Below are positions 1 to 6,798 of a DNA stretch of 22,877 nt, in pieces. Below the pieces are notes generated by a model. The model worked only from the letters and a program-made list of their open reading frames with translations. It had not been told where the DNA came from and did not search any database. This DNA is from Gammaproteobacteria bacterium RIFCSPHIGHO2_12_FULL_45_12 (lineage in GTDB: Bacteria; Pseudomonadota; Gammaproteobacteria; DSM-16500), in assembly GCA_001801665.1 (NCBI GenBank), contig MGYH01000026.1, forward strand, positions 1 to 22,877, in the 5' to 3' direction. Made by a program: the position numbers and the translations under genes. Every line of letters starts with the position of its first letter. Positions within the stretch are counted from its first letter, which is position 1.

Positions 1-74
1 AGCTTGGCTTTTGCGCAGCATAAAAACAAGGAAGCCATTCCCGCGTTTTTTAGCGGGAATGGCTGGCTCAAGAG
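1..74. repeat. Direct repeat copy 1 with REP-like palindrome
   Basis: This 74-bp stretch recurs at 155-228 with a single mismatch (position 6 versus 160), an offset of 154 bp. It carries a perfect 12-bp inverted repeat (33-44 with 53-64, arms beginning AGCCATTCCCGC) around an 8-nt T-rich loop. The copy begins at the window edge, so the array may continue to the left. It resembles an extragenic palindromic (REP-type) element; the family is not identified. Confidence 0.85.
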
Positions 75-110
75 CAGCGATTCCCGCTGAACATATCGCG
101 ATGGGGGATT

Positions 111-144
111 CCAAAGGGGGAGATCGCGGTTCTCCCCCTTTTGG
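111..144. repeat. Palindrome inside the 154-bp repeat unit
   Basis: An inverted repeat with arms 111-123 (CCAAAGGGGGAGA) and 131-144 (TCTCCCCCTTTTGG) around a 7-nt centre, one base unpaired. A second perfect 8-bp dyad with a 3-nt centre (GCAAAAGC/GCTTTTGC) lies at 150-168. Both are in the part of the 154-bp unit seen only once in the window. They could fold in RNA or DNA; no coding function is seen. Confidence 0.7.
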
Positions 145-154
145 TGCAAGCAAA

Positions 155-228
155 AGCTTTGCTTTTGCGCAGCATAAAAACAAGGAAGCCATTCCCGCGT
201 TTTTTAGCGGGAATGGCTGGCTCAAGAG
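155..228. repeat. Direct repeat copy 2 with REP-like palindrome
   Basis: Second copy of the 74-bp repeat at 1-74. The same 12-bp hairpin lies at 187-198 and 207-218. The copy ends two bases before the -10 element proposed for dapD (231-236), so the palindrome sits where a -35 region or upstream activator site would normally be. Confidence 0.85.
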
Positions 229-230
229 TG

Positions 231-236
231 TATAAT
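231..236 (+). promoter_or_regulatory. Putative -10 element of the dapD promoter
   Basis: A perfect TATAAT occurs 71 bp upstream of the dapD start and directly after the repeat. No good -35 is visible at the usual spacing because that position falls in the palindrome. A second candidate -10, TATACT, is at 252-257. Assignment rests on sequence only. Confidence 0.4.
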
Positions 237-307
237 TCCCCATAAATTCAGTATACTAAGCATCATCACCCATTCCCGATGCAACCAAAGGACAGAAGGG
301 CAACGCC

Positions 308-1132
308 ATGCAAGCATTACAATCCATCATTGATGGTGCCTTTGAAGAGAGAGCGGCTTTATCACCTGAAACCATCTCCCCTGAAATCAAAAACGCCATT
401 ACCGAATCGCTTGAACTGCTTGATGCGGGCAAAGTTCGCATTGCAGAAAAAATTGACGGCGAATGGCACGTCCACCAGTGGCTAAAGAAAGCTGTGCTTT
501 TATATTTTCGCACCCATGAAAATGCCGTTATGCCTGGGGGCTTTACGCAATTTTATGACAAAGTCCCGCTTAAATATCAGCATCAAACCGAGGCCGAATT
601 ACAGGCGGGCGGCGTACGCATTGTGCCGCATGCCATTGCGCGTAAAGGCGCGTACATCGCGCCTGATACCGTCCTCATGCCCTCTTATATCAACCTTGGC
701 GCCTACATCGATAGCGGCACCATGATTGATACCTGGGCCACCGTTGGTTCCTGCGCGCAAATAGGTAAAAACGTGCATATTTCTGGCGGCGTCGGCATTG
801 GCGGCGTATTGGAACCCTTGCAAGCCAATCCCACCATCATTGAAGATAATTGCTTTATTGGCGCGCGCTCCGAAATTGTTGAGGGTGTCATTGTTGAAAC
901 CGGCGCGGTCATCTCAATGGGCGTGTTCATTGGTCAAAGCACTCGCATCTATCATCGCGAGACAGGCGAGATCACTTATGGCCGTATTCCAGCAGGTGCC
1001 GTGGTCGTTGCTGGCAACCTGCCGAGCCAAAACGGACAATACAGCTTATATTGCGCGGTCATTGTCAAACAGGTCGATGCGCGGACACGCAGTAAAATAG
1101 CCCTCAATGAATTACTGCGCCATATTGACTAA
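308..1132 (+). CDS. dapD: 2,3,4,5-tetrahydropyridine-2,6-dicarboxylate N-succinyltransferase
   Basis: DapD transfers succinyl from succinyl-CoA to tetrahydrodipicolinate in the succinylase branch of diaminopimelate/lysine synthesis, in the cytoplasm. The 274-residue length is that of the family. The N-terminal helical part (about 1-100) is followed by a left-handed beta-helix built from hexapeptide-like repeats (about 105-235, for example GAYIAPDTVLMPSYINLGAYID and neighbouring turns), with the conserved GARSEIVEGV and YGRIPAGAVVVAGNLPS segments. The ATG is preceded by GAAGGG seven bases upstream, which fixes the start. dapE, the next-but-one enzyme of the same pathway, follows after 21 bp, so the two are probably co-transcribed. 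Nothing unusual is seen in the protein. Confidence 0.97.
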   Translation: MQALQSIIDGAFEERAALSPETISPEIKNAITESLELLDAGKVRIAEKIDGEWHVHQWLKKAVLLYFRTHENAVMPGGFTQFYDKVPLKYQHQTEAELQAGGVRIVPHAIARKGAYIAPDTVLMPSYINLGAYIDSGTMIDTWATVGSCAQIGKNVHISGGVGIGGVLEPLQANPTIIEDNCFIGARSEIVEGVIVETGAVISMGVFIGQSTRIYHRETGEITYGRIPAGAVVVAGNLPSQNGQYSLYCAVIVKQVDARTRSKIALNELLRHID

Positions 1133-1153
1133 CAAAGAAGGATCTTCCCTTTC

Positions 1154-2284
1154 ATGAATGACTTGATTACGTTAGCGCAAGACTTGTTAGCCTGCCCTTC
1201 TGTCACGCCTGACGATGCGGGCTGCCAGGACATCCTCAAGGAACGCTTGGCGCGCATTGGCTTTCATTGTGAGTCCTTGCGTTTTGGTGACGTAGACAAC
1301 CTCTGGGCGCGCTATGGCACTGAAGCACCGCTGCTGGTTTTTGCAGGGCACACCGATGTCGTGCCGCCCGGGCCGCTTGAGGACTGGACTTCCCCCCCTT
1401 TTGCACCCGAAATCCGTGATGGTTTTTTATATGGTCGCGGTGCCGCTGACATGAAAGGTGCGATTGCCGCCATGGTCATCGCCGTTGAAACCTTTATTCA
1501 ATCCACCCCCCATTTTTCCGGCTCACTCGCTTTTCTCATCACCAGTGATGAAGAAGGACCCGCGCATCATGGCACACAAAAGGTCATGGAACAGTTACAA
1601 CAACGAGGCATACAAATAGATGGTTGTATTGTTGGCGAACCGAGCAGTGAGCAAGTGCTTGGCGACCAGATTCGTGTTGGACGACGCGGCTCGCTGCATG
1701 GCAAGTTAACCGTGCATGGCAAACAAGGCCATGTTGCACACCCGCACTTGGCCATCAACCCCATTCACCAAAGTGTCCCCGCACTCACCCAATTGACACA
1801 GACAGTCTGGGATCAAGGTAATGAGGTCTTTCCTCAAACCACCTTCCAGATCACCAATCTACATGGCGGCACGGGTGCGGCGAATGTCATCCCAGGCCAT
1901 TTGGACGTGTTATTTAATTTACGGTTTTCAACCGTCCTGACCGTGGAAGCACTCAAACAACGCGTTCAGGACATCTTGGATAGCCATGAGCTCTGCTACC
2001 ACATTCAATGGACCATCGGCGCGCTGCCTTTTCTAAGTTCAAGGGGTCATTTGACTGACACCGTACAGGCCGCCATTCATACCATTACCGAACAGCACGC
2101 CCGCCTGTCAACTGGCGGCGGCACCTCGGATGCGCGCTTTATTGTCCCAACCGGTGCCGAAGTGGTGGAGCTTGGCGTGTTGCATACCACCGCGCATCAA
2201 GTGGATGAATGTGTCAGCATTAAAGATTTAGAATATTTAATGAACATCTACTTGAAAGTTCTGGAACGCAGACTCGTTTATTAA
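1154..2284 (+). CDS. dapE: Succinyl-diaminopimelate desuccinylase
   Basis: DapE hydrolyses N-succinyl-LL-diaminopimelate to LL-diaminopimelate and succinate, feeding both lysine and peptidoglycan. It is a di-zinc M20 peptidase-family enzyme. The metal and catalytic residues expected in the family are present: H66 and D68 in FAGHTDVV, D99 in GRGAADMKG, E133/E134 in SDEEGP, E162 in VGEPSS and H348 near the C terminus (TTAHQVDE). The GGGTSDARF motif is also intact. The length of 376 residues is normal. An AAGAAGGA sequence lies 11 bases before the ATG. It is the second gene of a dapD-dapE unit, and the next feature downstream is tRNA-Ser. Confidence 0.97.
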   Translation: MNDLITLAQDLLACPSVTPDDAGCQDILKERLARIGFHCESLRFGDVDNLWARYGTEAPLLVFAGHTDVVPPGPLEDWTSPPFAPEIRDGFLYGRGAADMKGAIAAMVIAVETFIQSTPHFSGSLAFLITSDEEGPAHHGTQKVMEQLQQRGIQIDGCIVGEPSSEQVLGDQIRVGRRGSLHGKLTVHGKQGHVAHPHLAINPIHQSVPALTQLTQTVWDQGNEVFPQTTFQITNLHGGTGAANVIPGHLDVLFNLRFSTVLTVEALKQRVQDILDSHELCYHIQWTIGALPFLSSRGHLTDTVQAAIHTITEQHARLSTGGGTSDARFIVPTGAEVVELGVLHTTAHQVDECVSIKDLEYLMNIYLKVLERRLVY

Positions 2285-2320
2285 ATTGCCGCGATTTCCC
2301 TGAATGATGGCAAAAGCCCA

Positions 2321-2349
2321 TTGCGTCTCGCTAGGTTCTGGTTTAACCT
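2321..2349 (+). promoter_or_regulatory. Candidate promoter of tRNA-Ser
   Basis: TTGCGT (2321-2326) and TAACCT (2344-2349) are separated by 17 bp and end 16 bp before the mature tRNA. Both boxes are imperfect. If correct, this promoter may originally also have transcribed ffs (see the direct repeats at 2450 and 4584). Confidence 0.35.
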
Positions 2350-2365
2350 TACGCTCTTCTTCACT

Positions 2366-2454
2366 GGAGAGATGTCCGAGCGGTCGAAGGAGCACGCCTG
2401 GAAAGCGTGTATACGTTTAACGACGTATCGAGGGTTCGAATCCCTCTCTCTCCG
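2366..2454 (+). tRNA. tRNA-Ser (anticodon GGA)
   Basis: The sequence folds as a class II tRNA. The acceptor stem GGAGAGA (2366-2372) pairs with TCTCTCC (2447-2453), followed by discriminator G at 2454. The anticodon stem CACGC/GCGTG encloses loop CTGGAAA with anticodon GGA at 2400-2402. A long variable arm (around TATACG...CGTAT) is typical of serine tRNAs, and the T arm has GGTTCGAATCC. The 3' CCA is not encoded: the base after the discriminator is A. The last five bases of the gene are the start of a 29-bp direct repeat. Confidence 0.96.
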
Positions 2455-2478
2455 AAACGTTTTCATTGAACCTATCGT
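2450..2478 (+). repeat. 29-bp direct repeat, left copy (attL-like)
   Basis: Identical to 4584-4612 except at one base (C2464 versus A4598). It covers the last five bases of tRNA-Ser (CTCCG), a 14-bp spacer and the ten bases AACCTATCGT that in the right copy are the first bases of the SRP RNA. The two copies bracket the abiE genes, as attachment sites or a target duplication would. No integrase lies between them. Confidence 0.85.
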
Positions 2479-2519
2479 CTGACATTTCTGTTGTGTTTTT
2501 TAGCCGTTTAGTTCTTTCA

Positions 2520-3305
2520 TTATGGCAGCCTGCTAATGACGTTATCTATAACGAATTGATAGGCTTCGTCGAAGCTCCAATGCAATTTCGATGGCAATAA
2601 CACACTCATATCCATATGAAAGTCACGATGATCCTTTTTAAGCTCAAGATTCTTTAGAAATTCTTCCCCAGTGATTTTGACATCGTTATAAGTACAATAC
2701 TTAGAGAAAATATCAAAAACTCGATTCAAATTAATTAAATTGCGATCTGCCACATACCATACATCAAACAAATCCCGTCCTTTTCGGCGTTGATAAAGAG
2801 CGCGTAATTTAGTTGCCATCAGTTCATCTATTTCATAAGTAATGATATCTGCATTCCCTCTGAACCAAGCCGAATCCATAGAGAAAGGCACTGTTTTTAA
2901 AGGCAATACCTGAAAGTGCTCGGTTGTGTTTATTTCAATTTTTAGCTTTGACGGAATTTTATTAGCGGACTCGTATTTGTAGATCAGCTTGGCGCTACGC
3001 TGTGTAATTTTCCATTTAGGATCGCCTAACCATGGTTTTAATAGTGCCCTAATAGCATCAATAGTTTGTCCAATTGGATCAGCATTTCTTTGGACAAAAT
3101 CAATATCTTCACTGTACCTTGCCGGAGGGTTGATGAACAATTTATTGAGAGCCGTACCACCTCGAAATACAAGCGCATCTTTGACATGGGAATCATTATA
3201 CAAATCAACTAAAGCACGGCTAATCATTAAATCTTGTTCTATCTGCTCAGTCATTTGCCATGGAACAGTTTTGCGCCAACTCTCAATAAAAACTTCTGGG
3301 ATCAT
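2520..3305 (-). CDS. abiEii: AbiEii-type nucleotidyltransferase toxin
   Basis: Type IV (AbiE) toxin-antitoxin toxin; family members are DNA polymerase beta-like nucleotidyltransferases that stop growth, some by modifying tRNA acceptor ends. The 261-residue protein has the family motifs: FRGGTALNK (48-55 region), RYSEDIDF with acidic residues D67 and D69 (63-70), a KIEIN strand (122-126), and the KLRALYQRRKGRDLFDVWY segment (166-184) typical of the C-terminal motif IV. The start codon overlaps the stop of abiEi by four bases (ATGA), implying translational coupling, with antitoxin first. All key residues appear intact, so it is probably functional. The NTP and target RNA cannot be read from sequence. 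Base composition is more AT-rich than that of the neighbouring genes, in line with acquisition. Confidence 0.88.
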   Translation of the reverse strand: MIPEVFIESWRKTVPWQMTEQIEQDLMISRALVDLYNDSHVKDALVFRGGTALNKLFINPPARYSEDIDFVQRNADPIGQTIDAIRALLKPWLGDPKWKITQRSAKLIYKYESANKIPSKLKIEINTTEHFQVLPLKTVPFSMDSAWFRGNADIITYEIDELMATKLRALYQRRKGRDLFDVWYVADRNLINLNRVFDIFSKYCTYNDVKITGEEFLKNLELKKDHRDFHMDMSVLLPSKLHWSFDEAYQFVIDNVISRLP

Positions 3306-4108
3306 AAATCACTCTCTATTTCTGAATTTTCAATAATTCTCCACTTTTTACACCTTGAATAACCTATTTTAGAAATTTCAGATGCAAGAGGCAGATAGTT
3401 TGGTTTGTTTTCTTGAACATGCTGAGCAAGAGCTTCAATCATTATTCCGGCATTATCTTCATCCATAATATCAATGTGCTCTAGGATATAACCAATACGC
3501 TGTAACTGATACTCTGCATGGGTATCTTTCGCAAGATTGATTAGTTTTATGGGATCTAGCGCTTCAATAAGCTCAGAGAAAACAGTGGCGATATGATTTA
3601 GGCCACCTGCATGATTAGGGTACTCGAGTAAATCAAGTGCAACCAATTCTGGGGTTGCCACCTTAAGGTAACCAGTGCTCACAGTAAAATCTTGGGTCGG
3701 CAGTTCAAGCATGGATTTTTTATAAATATAATCAATCTCCACATCGCCAAAAGTCGATGGGTGTTTAATACGTTTGTCTGATATCACCTGGAATCTAGCA
3801 GGCTTCTGATGAGTTGCCCCATGAAACAACCCCGCACTTAGAAGTGCGACATAATAATTAGCGCCCAAATACTGCATGATCAAAGGCATCAATTCTTGTG
3901 GAGGGATAGACCCATGAGGCTGATGTTCTGGTGGGACGATAACATATAAACCTCTAGCGGGTGAGATCAGATCCCTTGTTTTAAGTAATCTATGTAAGGC
4001 CACTCTCGCATGACTATTTGAAACGTGAAATTGCTCAACGATATCTAGGGTGGTAAAGCAGCGCTTCCCATCTTTTCGGATATCTTTTATATATGATTGC
4101 AAGTTCAT
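3302..4108 (-). CDS. abiEi: AbiEi-type antitoxin and transcriptional autorepressor
   Basis: The 268-residue protein has an N-terminal winged-helix region (about 1-60, with TTLDIVEQFHVSNSHARVALHRL as the helix-turn-helix-like part and ARGLYVIV as wing). It is followed by the larger AbiEi C-terminal domain (conserved-looking ATPELVALDLLEYPNHAGGLNHI, about 150-173). In characterised AbiE systems this protein binds inverted repeats in its own promoter and represses the operon, and its C-terminal domain is needed for antitoxicity. Here four large palindromes lie just upstream (4118-4399), the nearest overlapping the likely ribosome binding site. It is followed with a 4-bp overlap by abiEii. The family assignment is from motif and gene order; no search was possible. 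Confidence 0.87.
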   Translation of the reverse strand: MNLQSYIKDIRKDGKRCFTTLDIVEQFHVSNSHARVALHRLLKTRDLISPARGLYVIVPPEHQPHGSIPPQELMPLIMQYLGANYYVALLSAGLFHGATHQKPARFQVISDKRIKHPSTFGDVEIDYIYKKSMLELPTQDFTVSTGYLKVATPELVALDLLEYPNHAGGLNHIATVFSELIEALDPIKLINLAKDTHAEYQLQRIGYILEHIDIMDEDNAGIMIEALAQHVQENKPNYLPLASEISKIGYSRCKKWRIIENSEIESDL

Positions 4109-4117
4109 AAGATTACC

Positions 4118-4399
4118 ATGCCCTTAAGGTTACTAATATTGTAACTATAAGGACATGATATCCTATTTGCGCTTGTAAATCAAGTTCAAATAAGGTATTT
4201 CGAGGTTGCCATGTCCCTAAAGTTACAAATACTGTAATTATACGGACATAATGACCCTAAAAGGGTGTAACTAACTGTAATACAATGATCAATATGTCCT
4301 TTAGGTTACGAATAATGAACCCTAAAGGACATGATTTCGTGTTTTATCCAAGTGTTTAGCATGTCCTTAAAGTGTCATATTTCGTTATTTTTAGGACAT
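4118..4399 (-). promoter_or_regulatory. Array of four 39-bp palindromes (putative AbiEi operators)
   Basis: Four imperfect inverted repeats share a 16-7-16 layout: 4118-4156, 4211-4249, 4294-4332 and 4361-4399. The left arm approximates ATGTCCYTWARGTTAC and the right arm its complement (GTAACTATAAGGACAT in the first). The outer ATGTCC/GGACAT is invariant except for ATGCCC in the first left arm. The first palindrome begins 9 bp upstream of the abiEi start. Centre-to-centre spacing is 93, 83 and 67 bp. AbiEi is known to bind inverted repeats, usually two; binding here is inferred. Confidence 0.8.
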
Positions 4400-4513
4400 G
4401 GCAAGCTTATTTTGAATAATCGTCTTATTATCGAAAACAGCGAAAATCGATATTAACGCGATTTTTCATCGCCGCCAATGGCAATAATAGCTAGCAATAT
4501 CATCGAAATCTGC

Positions 4514-4519
4514 TAGAAT
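4514..4519 (+). promoter_or_regulatory. Candidate extended -10 of a stable-RNA promoter upstream of ffs
   Basis: TGCTAGAAT (4511-4519) reads as an extended -10 (TGn plus TAGAAT), followed by a GC-rich GCCC discriminator as in growth-rate-controlled stable RNA promoters. A -35 near 4491 (CTAGCA) is weak. A separate TTGACA at 4534-4539 has no matching -10. Transcription from here would run into ffs after about 80 nt. Confidence 0.4.
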
Positions 4520-4539
4520 CGCCCTCGGTTAAGTTGACA

Positions 4540-4570
4540 TTCCCCACCCAAGTTTGGGGATGCTTATTTT
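4540..4570 (+). terminator. Hairpin with T-rich tail upstream of ffs
   Basis: TCCCCA (4541-4546) and TGGGGA (4555-4560) form a 6-bp stem around 8 nt, followed by TGCTTATTTT. It could be a weak terminator for transcription crossing the island or a leader hairpin of the ffs precursor. The short stem and interrupted T-run make terminator function uncertain. Confidence 0.35.
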
Positions 4571-4583
4571 AAAATATGCTAAG

Positions 4584-4612
4584 CTCCGAAACGTTTTAAT
4601 TGAACCTATCGT
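4584..4612 (+). repeat. 29-bp direct repeat, right copy (attR-like)
   Basis: Partner of 2450-2478 with one mismatch. It includes the first ten bases of the SRP RNA. Bases immediately to the left (AAG) no longer match the tRNA acceptor stem, so only the tRNA end is duplicated. Confidence 0.85.
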
Positions 4613-4728
4613 AGCGAGTATTGGTCTCTTCGCAACGAGAAGCTGCGAACCCCGCCAGGTCCGGAAGGAAGCAACGGTAGTGGCAGATACGTGTGCCGAA
4701 GTCAGGCTGATGCTCGCTACGATAGGTT
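4603..4728 (+). ncRNA. ffs: Signal recognition particle 4.5S RNA
   Basis: The RNA component of the bacterial SRP, which binds Ffh and targets nascent membrane proteins to FtsY. The 5' arm (4603-4618, AACCTATCGTAGCGAG) is perfectly complementary to the 3' arm (4713-4728). The apical part has the hallmark CGCCAGGTCCGGAAGGAAGC sequence, with the GGAA tetraloop region and the asymmetric Ffh-binding loop, at about 4653-4672. About 126 nt is slightly longer than the E. coli RNA. Its location directly upstream of dnaX is common in gammaproteobacteria. Ends are set by the helix and may differ by a base or two. Confidence 0.95.
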
Positions 4729-4783
4729 TACCAGTCACCCCACAATTCACCTCACCCCCTTGTGTGATCAGGGAAACAAGCTG

Positions 4784-4792
4784 TGCTATGCT
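4784..4792 (+). promoter_or_regulatory. Candidate extended -10 promoter of dnaX
   Basis: TGCTATGCT gives an extended -10 (TGn plus TATGCT at 4787-4792) 36 bp before the dnaX start. No strong -35 is visible, and TTGTGT at 4760 is spaced 21 bp away. Confidence 0.3.
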
Positions 4793-4828
4793 ACCCACCT
4801 CGATTAAATATTATCAGGTGAGATATCC

Positions 4829-6391
4829 ATGAGTTATCAAGTGCTGGCCCGCAAATGGCGTCCCCGTTCCTTCAAAGACATGGTCGGACAAGAACCTGTC
4901 CTGCGAATGTTAAGCAATGCTCTCGAACAAAAGCGTTTACATCACGCATACCTGCTCACGGGCACACGCGGCGTTGGCAAAACAACCCTGGCACGCATTT
5001 TGGCCAAGTGCCTTAACTGCGAAGCCGGAGTCAGTGCCACGCCTTGCGAACAATGTCACGCATGCAAGGCCATCAGCGACGGTAAATTTTTAGACCTTTA
5101 CGAAATTGACGCCGCTTCACGCACCAAAGTGGAAGACACACGCGAATTACTGGATAGCGTTCCCTATCCCCCCACGCAAGGCCGTTACAAAGTCTATCTC
5201 ATCGATGAAGTACACATGCTGTCCAGTCACAGTTTTAATGCGCTTCTCAAAACACTGGAAGAACCACCGGAGCAAGTGATTTTCATGTTAGCCACCACCG
5301 ACATTAAACGCTTGCCCATTACAATTTTGTCACGCTGTCTACTATTCCATTTGAAGCGCATCACACCCGAGCAAATTGCGGGCCACTTGCACCATATCTG
5401 TGACGCTGAAAAAGTGACGCATGATCAGGCCGCACTGGAAACACTTGCTAAAGCAGCCGATGGCAGCATGCGTGATGCCCTGAGTTTACTCGATCAAGCC
5501 ATCGCCTATGGTCATGGCAGCGTGCACACCCCTGACATGCTCGCCCTGTTAGGCAGTATGGCACCCGATGATTTATTACCTCTTCTGCAAGCACTGGCCT
5601 CACAAAACGGCCCTCAACTATTTCGCGCACTGAATGAATTAACCGAACACGCACCCGATTTCAAGCAGGCACTGGAAGAACTCATTCATCTGCTGCACCA
5701 GTTAGCCATCGCACAAATTGTACCAGGCGCGATGGTGCTCAATGACAAACTGAAACCTTTTATTTCACAATTCAGCGCGGAAGAGCTGCAACTGTATTAT
5801 CAAATTGCACTCTTGGGTCGGCGTGACTTATCCCTCTCTCCTTCACCGCAGCAAGGATTTGAAATGACCCTGGTTCGCATGCTGGCCTTTAAGCCCGTGC
5901 ACACCGGAAGGACTGAGACCGCTGCCGCTCCATCCCACTCAGAACCAGGCACCCTCACTGCGCCGAGGGCACAGCGAGCTTGGACAACGGTCAACCCTGT
6001 GCACTCACCCGCGCCCGCCACAGCAGCCAACTGGCCTGACATGCTCCCCAAACTGGGCTTGTCCGGCATGGCATACGCGTTAGCAGAAAACTGTTCACTC
6101 ACTCACCTGACCGCCCAGAAAATGGAATTAACCCTCTCTGCCAAACATGAACCCATGCTAAACCCGAAATTAAAGGATCGTTTAAATGAGGCCATCAACC
6201 AGCATCTGCAACGAACGGTACAGCTCATTATCCATGTCACCACAAACGAGCTTGAAACACCGGCGAGACAACAGCAAACCGCCCAAAAACAAGCTTTGGC
6301 CGGCGCGACAGACACACTCATGCAAGACCCGCGCATCAAACAATTAGTTGAAATGTATGATGCAACCGTTGAGGTTTCCTTAATATCGTGA
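4829..6391 (+). CDS. dnaX: DNA polymerase III subunit gamma/tau
   Basis: DnaX is the ATPase subunit of the clamp loader that opens the beta clamp and organises the replisome. The AAA+ module is at the N terminus: Walker A GTRGVGKT (45-52), zinc ligands C64, C73, C76 and C79, Walker B DEVH (126-129) and the SRC motif (168-170). The C-terminal third (about 370-520) is a Pro/Ala-rich linker followed by a tau-like tail. At 520 residues it is shorter than the E. coli tau protein (643). No slippery A-rich heptamer with a stimulatory hairpin is evident, so production of a gamma form by frameshifting is not supported. The ATG has AGGTGAG upstream. It is followed by ybaB and recR, the usual order. Confidence 0.96.
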   Translation: MSYQVLARKWRPRSFKDMVGQEPVLRMLSNALEQKRLHHAYLLTGTRGVGKTTLARILAKCLNCEAGVSATPCEQCHACKAISDGKFLDLYEIDAASRTKVEDTRELLDSVPYPPTQGRYKVYLIDEVHMLSSHSFNALLKTLEEPPEQVIFMLATTDIKRLPITILSRCLLFHLKRITPEQIAGHLHHICDAEKVTHDQAALETLAKAADGSMRDALSLLDQAIAYGHGSVHTPDMLALLGSMAPDDLLPLLQALASQNGPQLFRALNELTEHAPDFKQALEELIHLLHQLAIAQIVPGAMVLNDKLKPFISQFSAEELQLYYQIALLGRRDLSLSPSPQQGFEMTLVRMLAFKPVHTGRTETAAAPSHSEPGTLTAPRAQRAWTTVNPVHSPAPATAANWPDMLPKLGLSGMAYALAENCSLTHLTAQKMELTLSAKHEPMLNPKLKDRLNEAINQHLQRTVQLIIHVTTNELETPARQQQTAQKQALAGATDTLMQDPRIKQLVEMYDATVEVSLIS

Positions 6392-6447
6392 AAAAATCAC
6401 AGACCATGCTTAACTCTATTGACTAAAAAACTGAAGGAGTGCTCAAA

Positions 6448-6795
6448 GTGAACAAGGCAAACGATAGCAACGATAAAGTCGGCTTAAATGAAATTATGAA
6501 GCGCGCACAGGAAATGCAAAAAAAATTACAAGACATTCAAAAGCAAGTTGCTGACATGGTTGTCACCGGCCAGGCGGGCGGCGGCTCCATTAAAATTGAC
6601 ATGACGGGCCAGCATCACGCTAAAAAAGTCCAGTTAGACAACACGATCATGAGAGAAGATAAATCCATTATTGAAGACTTGATTGCCGCCGCCATCAATG
6701 ATGCAACAGATAAAGTTGAAAAAGCGCTGCGGGATAAAATGGGCGGCTTAGCGGGCATCAAATTGCCAGAAGGCCTTGATGGCACTGACAAATAA
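6448..6795 (+). CDS. ybaB: YbaB/EbfC family nucleoid-associated protein
   Basis: Small DNA-binding protein thought to act as a dimer on the nucleoid, encoded between dnaX and recR in many bacteria. The segment GLNEIMKRAQEMQKKLQDIQKQVADM is the typical N-terminal helix, followed by the GGGSIKIDMTGQHHAKKVQLD strand region and a C-terminal helix ending in GLAGIKLPEG. Start choice: a GTG at 6439 would overlap the AAGGAG ribosome binding site (6434-6439), whereas the GTG at 6448 is eight bases after it. The shorter 115-residue form is therefore preferred. recR begins three bases after the stop. Confidence 0.93.
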   Translation: MNKANDSNDKVGLNEIMKRAQEMQKKLQDIQKQVADMVVTGQAGGGSIKIDMTGQHHAKKVQLDNTIMREDKSIIEDLIAAAINDATDKVEKALRDKMGGLAGIKLPEGLDGTDK

Positions 6796-6798
6796 TTT

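Noticed and set aside
11..235. Frame of 74 codons at the left edge
   Set aside because: It is translated from the palindromic repeat and repeats itself where the DNA repeats; no coding signal.
2281..2466. Minus-strand frame of 61 codons
   Set aside because: It runs antisense through tRNA-Ser, and the apparent peptide (RERDSNPRYV) is the familiar artefact of a serine tRNA T arm.
4118..4399. CRISPR-like array of regularly spaced repeats
   Set aside because: The repeats are palindromes of 39 bp with unequal spacing (93, 83, 67 bp centre to centre), are not near-identical, and sit directly upstream of abiEi with no cas genes.
4554..4832. Possible protein-coding frame of 92 codons
   Set aside because: It covers the SRP RNA gene; its apparent protein is translated RNA stem sequence and has no recognisable domain.
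4829..6391. Programmed frameshift producing a gamma subunit
   Set aside because: No A-AAA-AAG type heptamer followed by a hairpin was found; the A-rich stretch near 6283 is not in a slippery arrangement.
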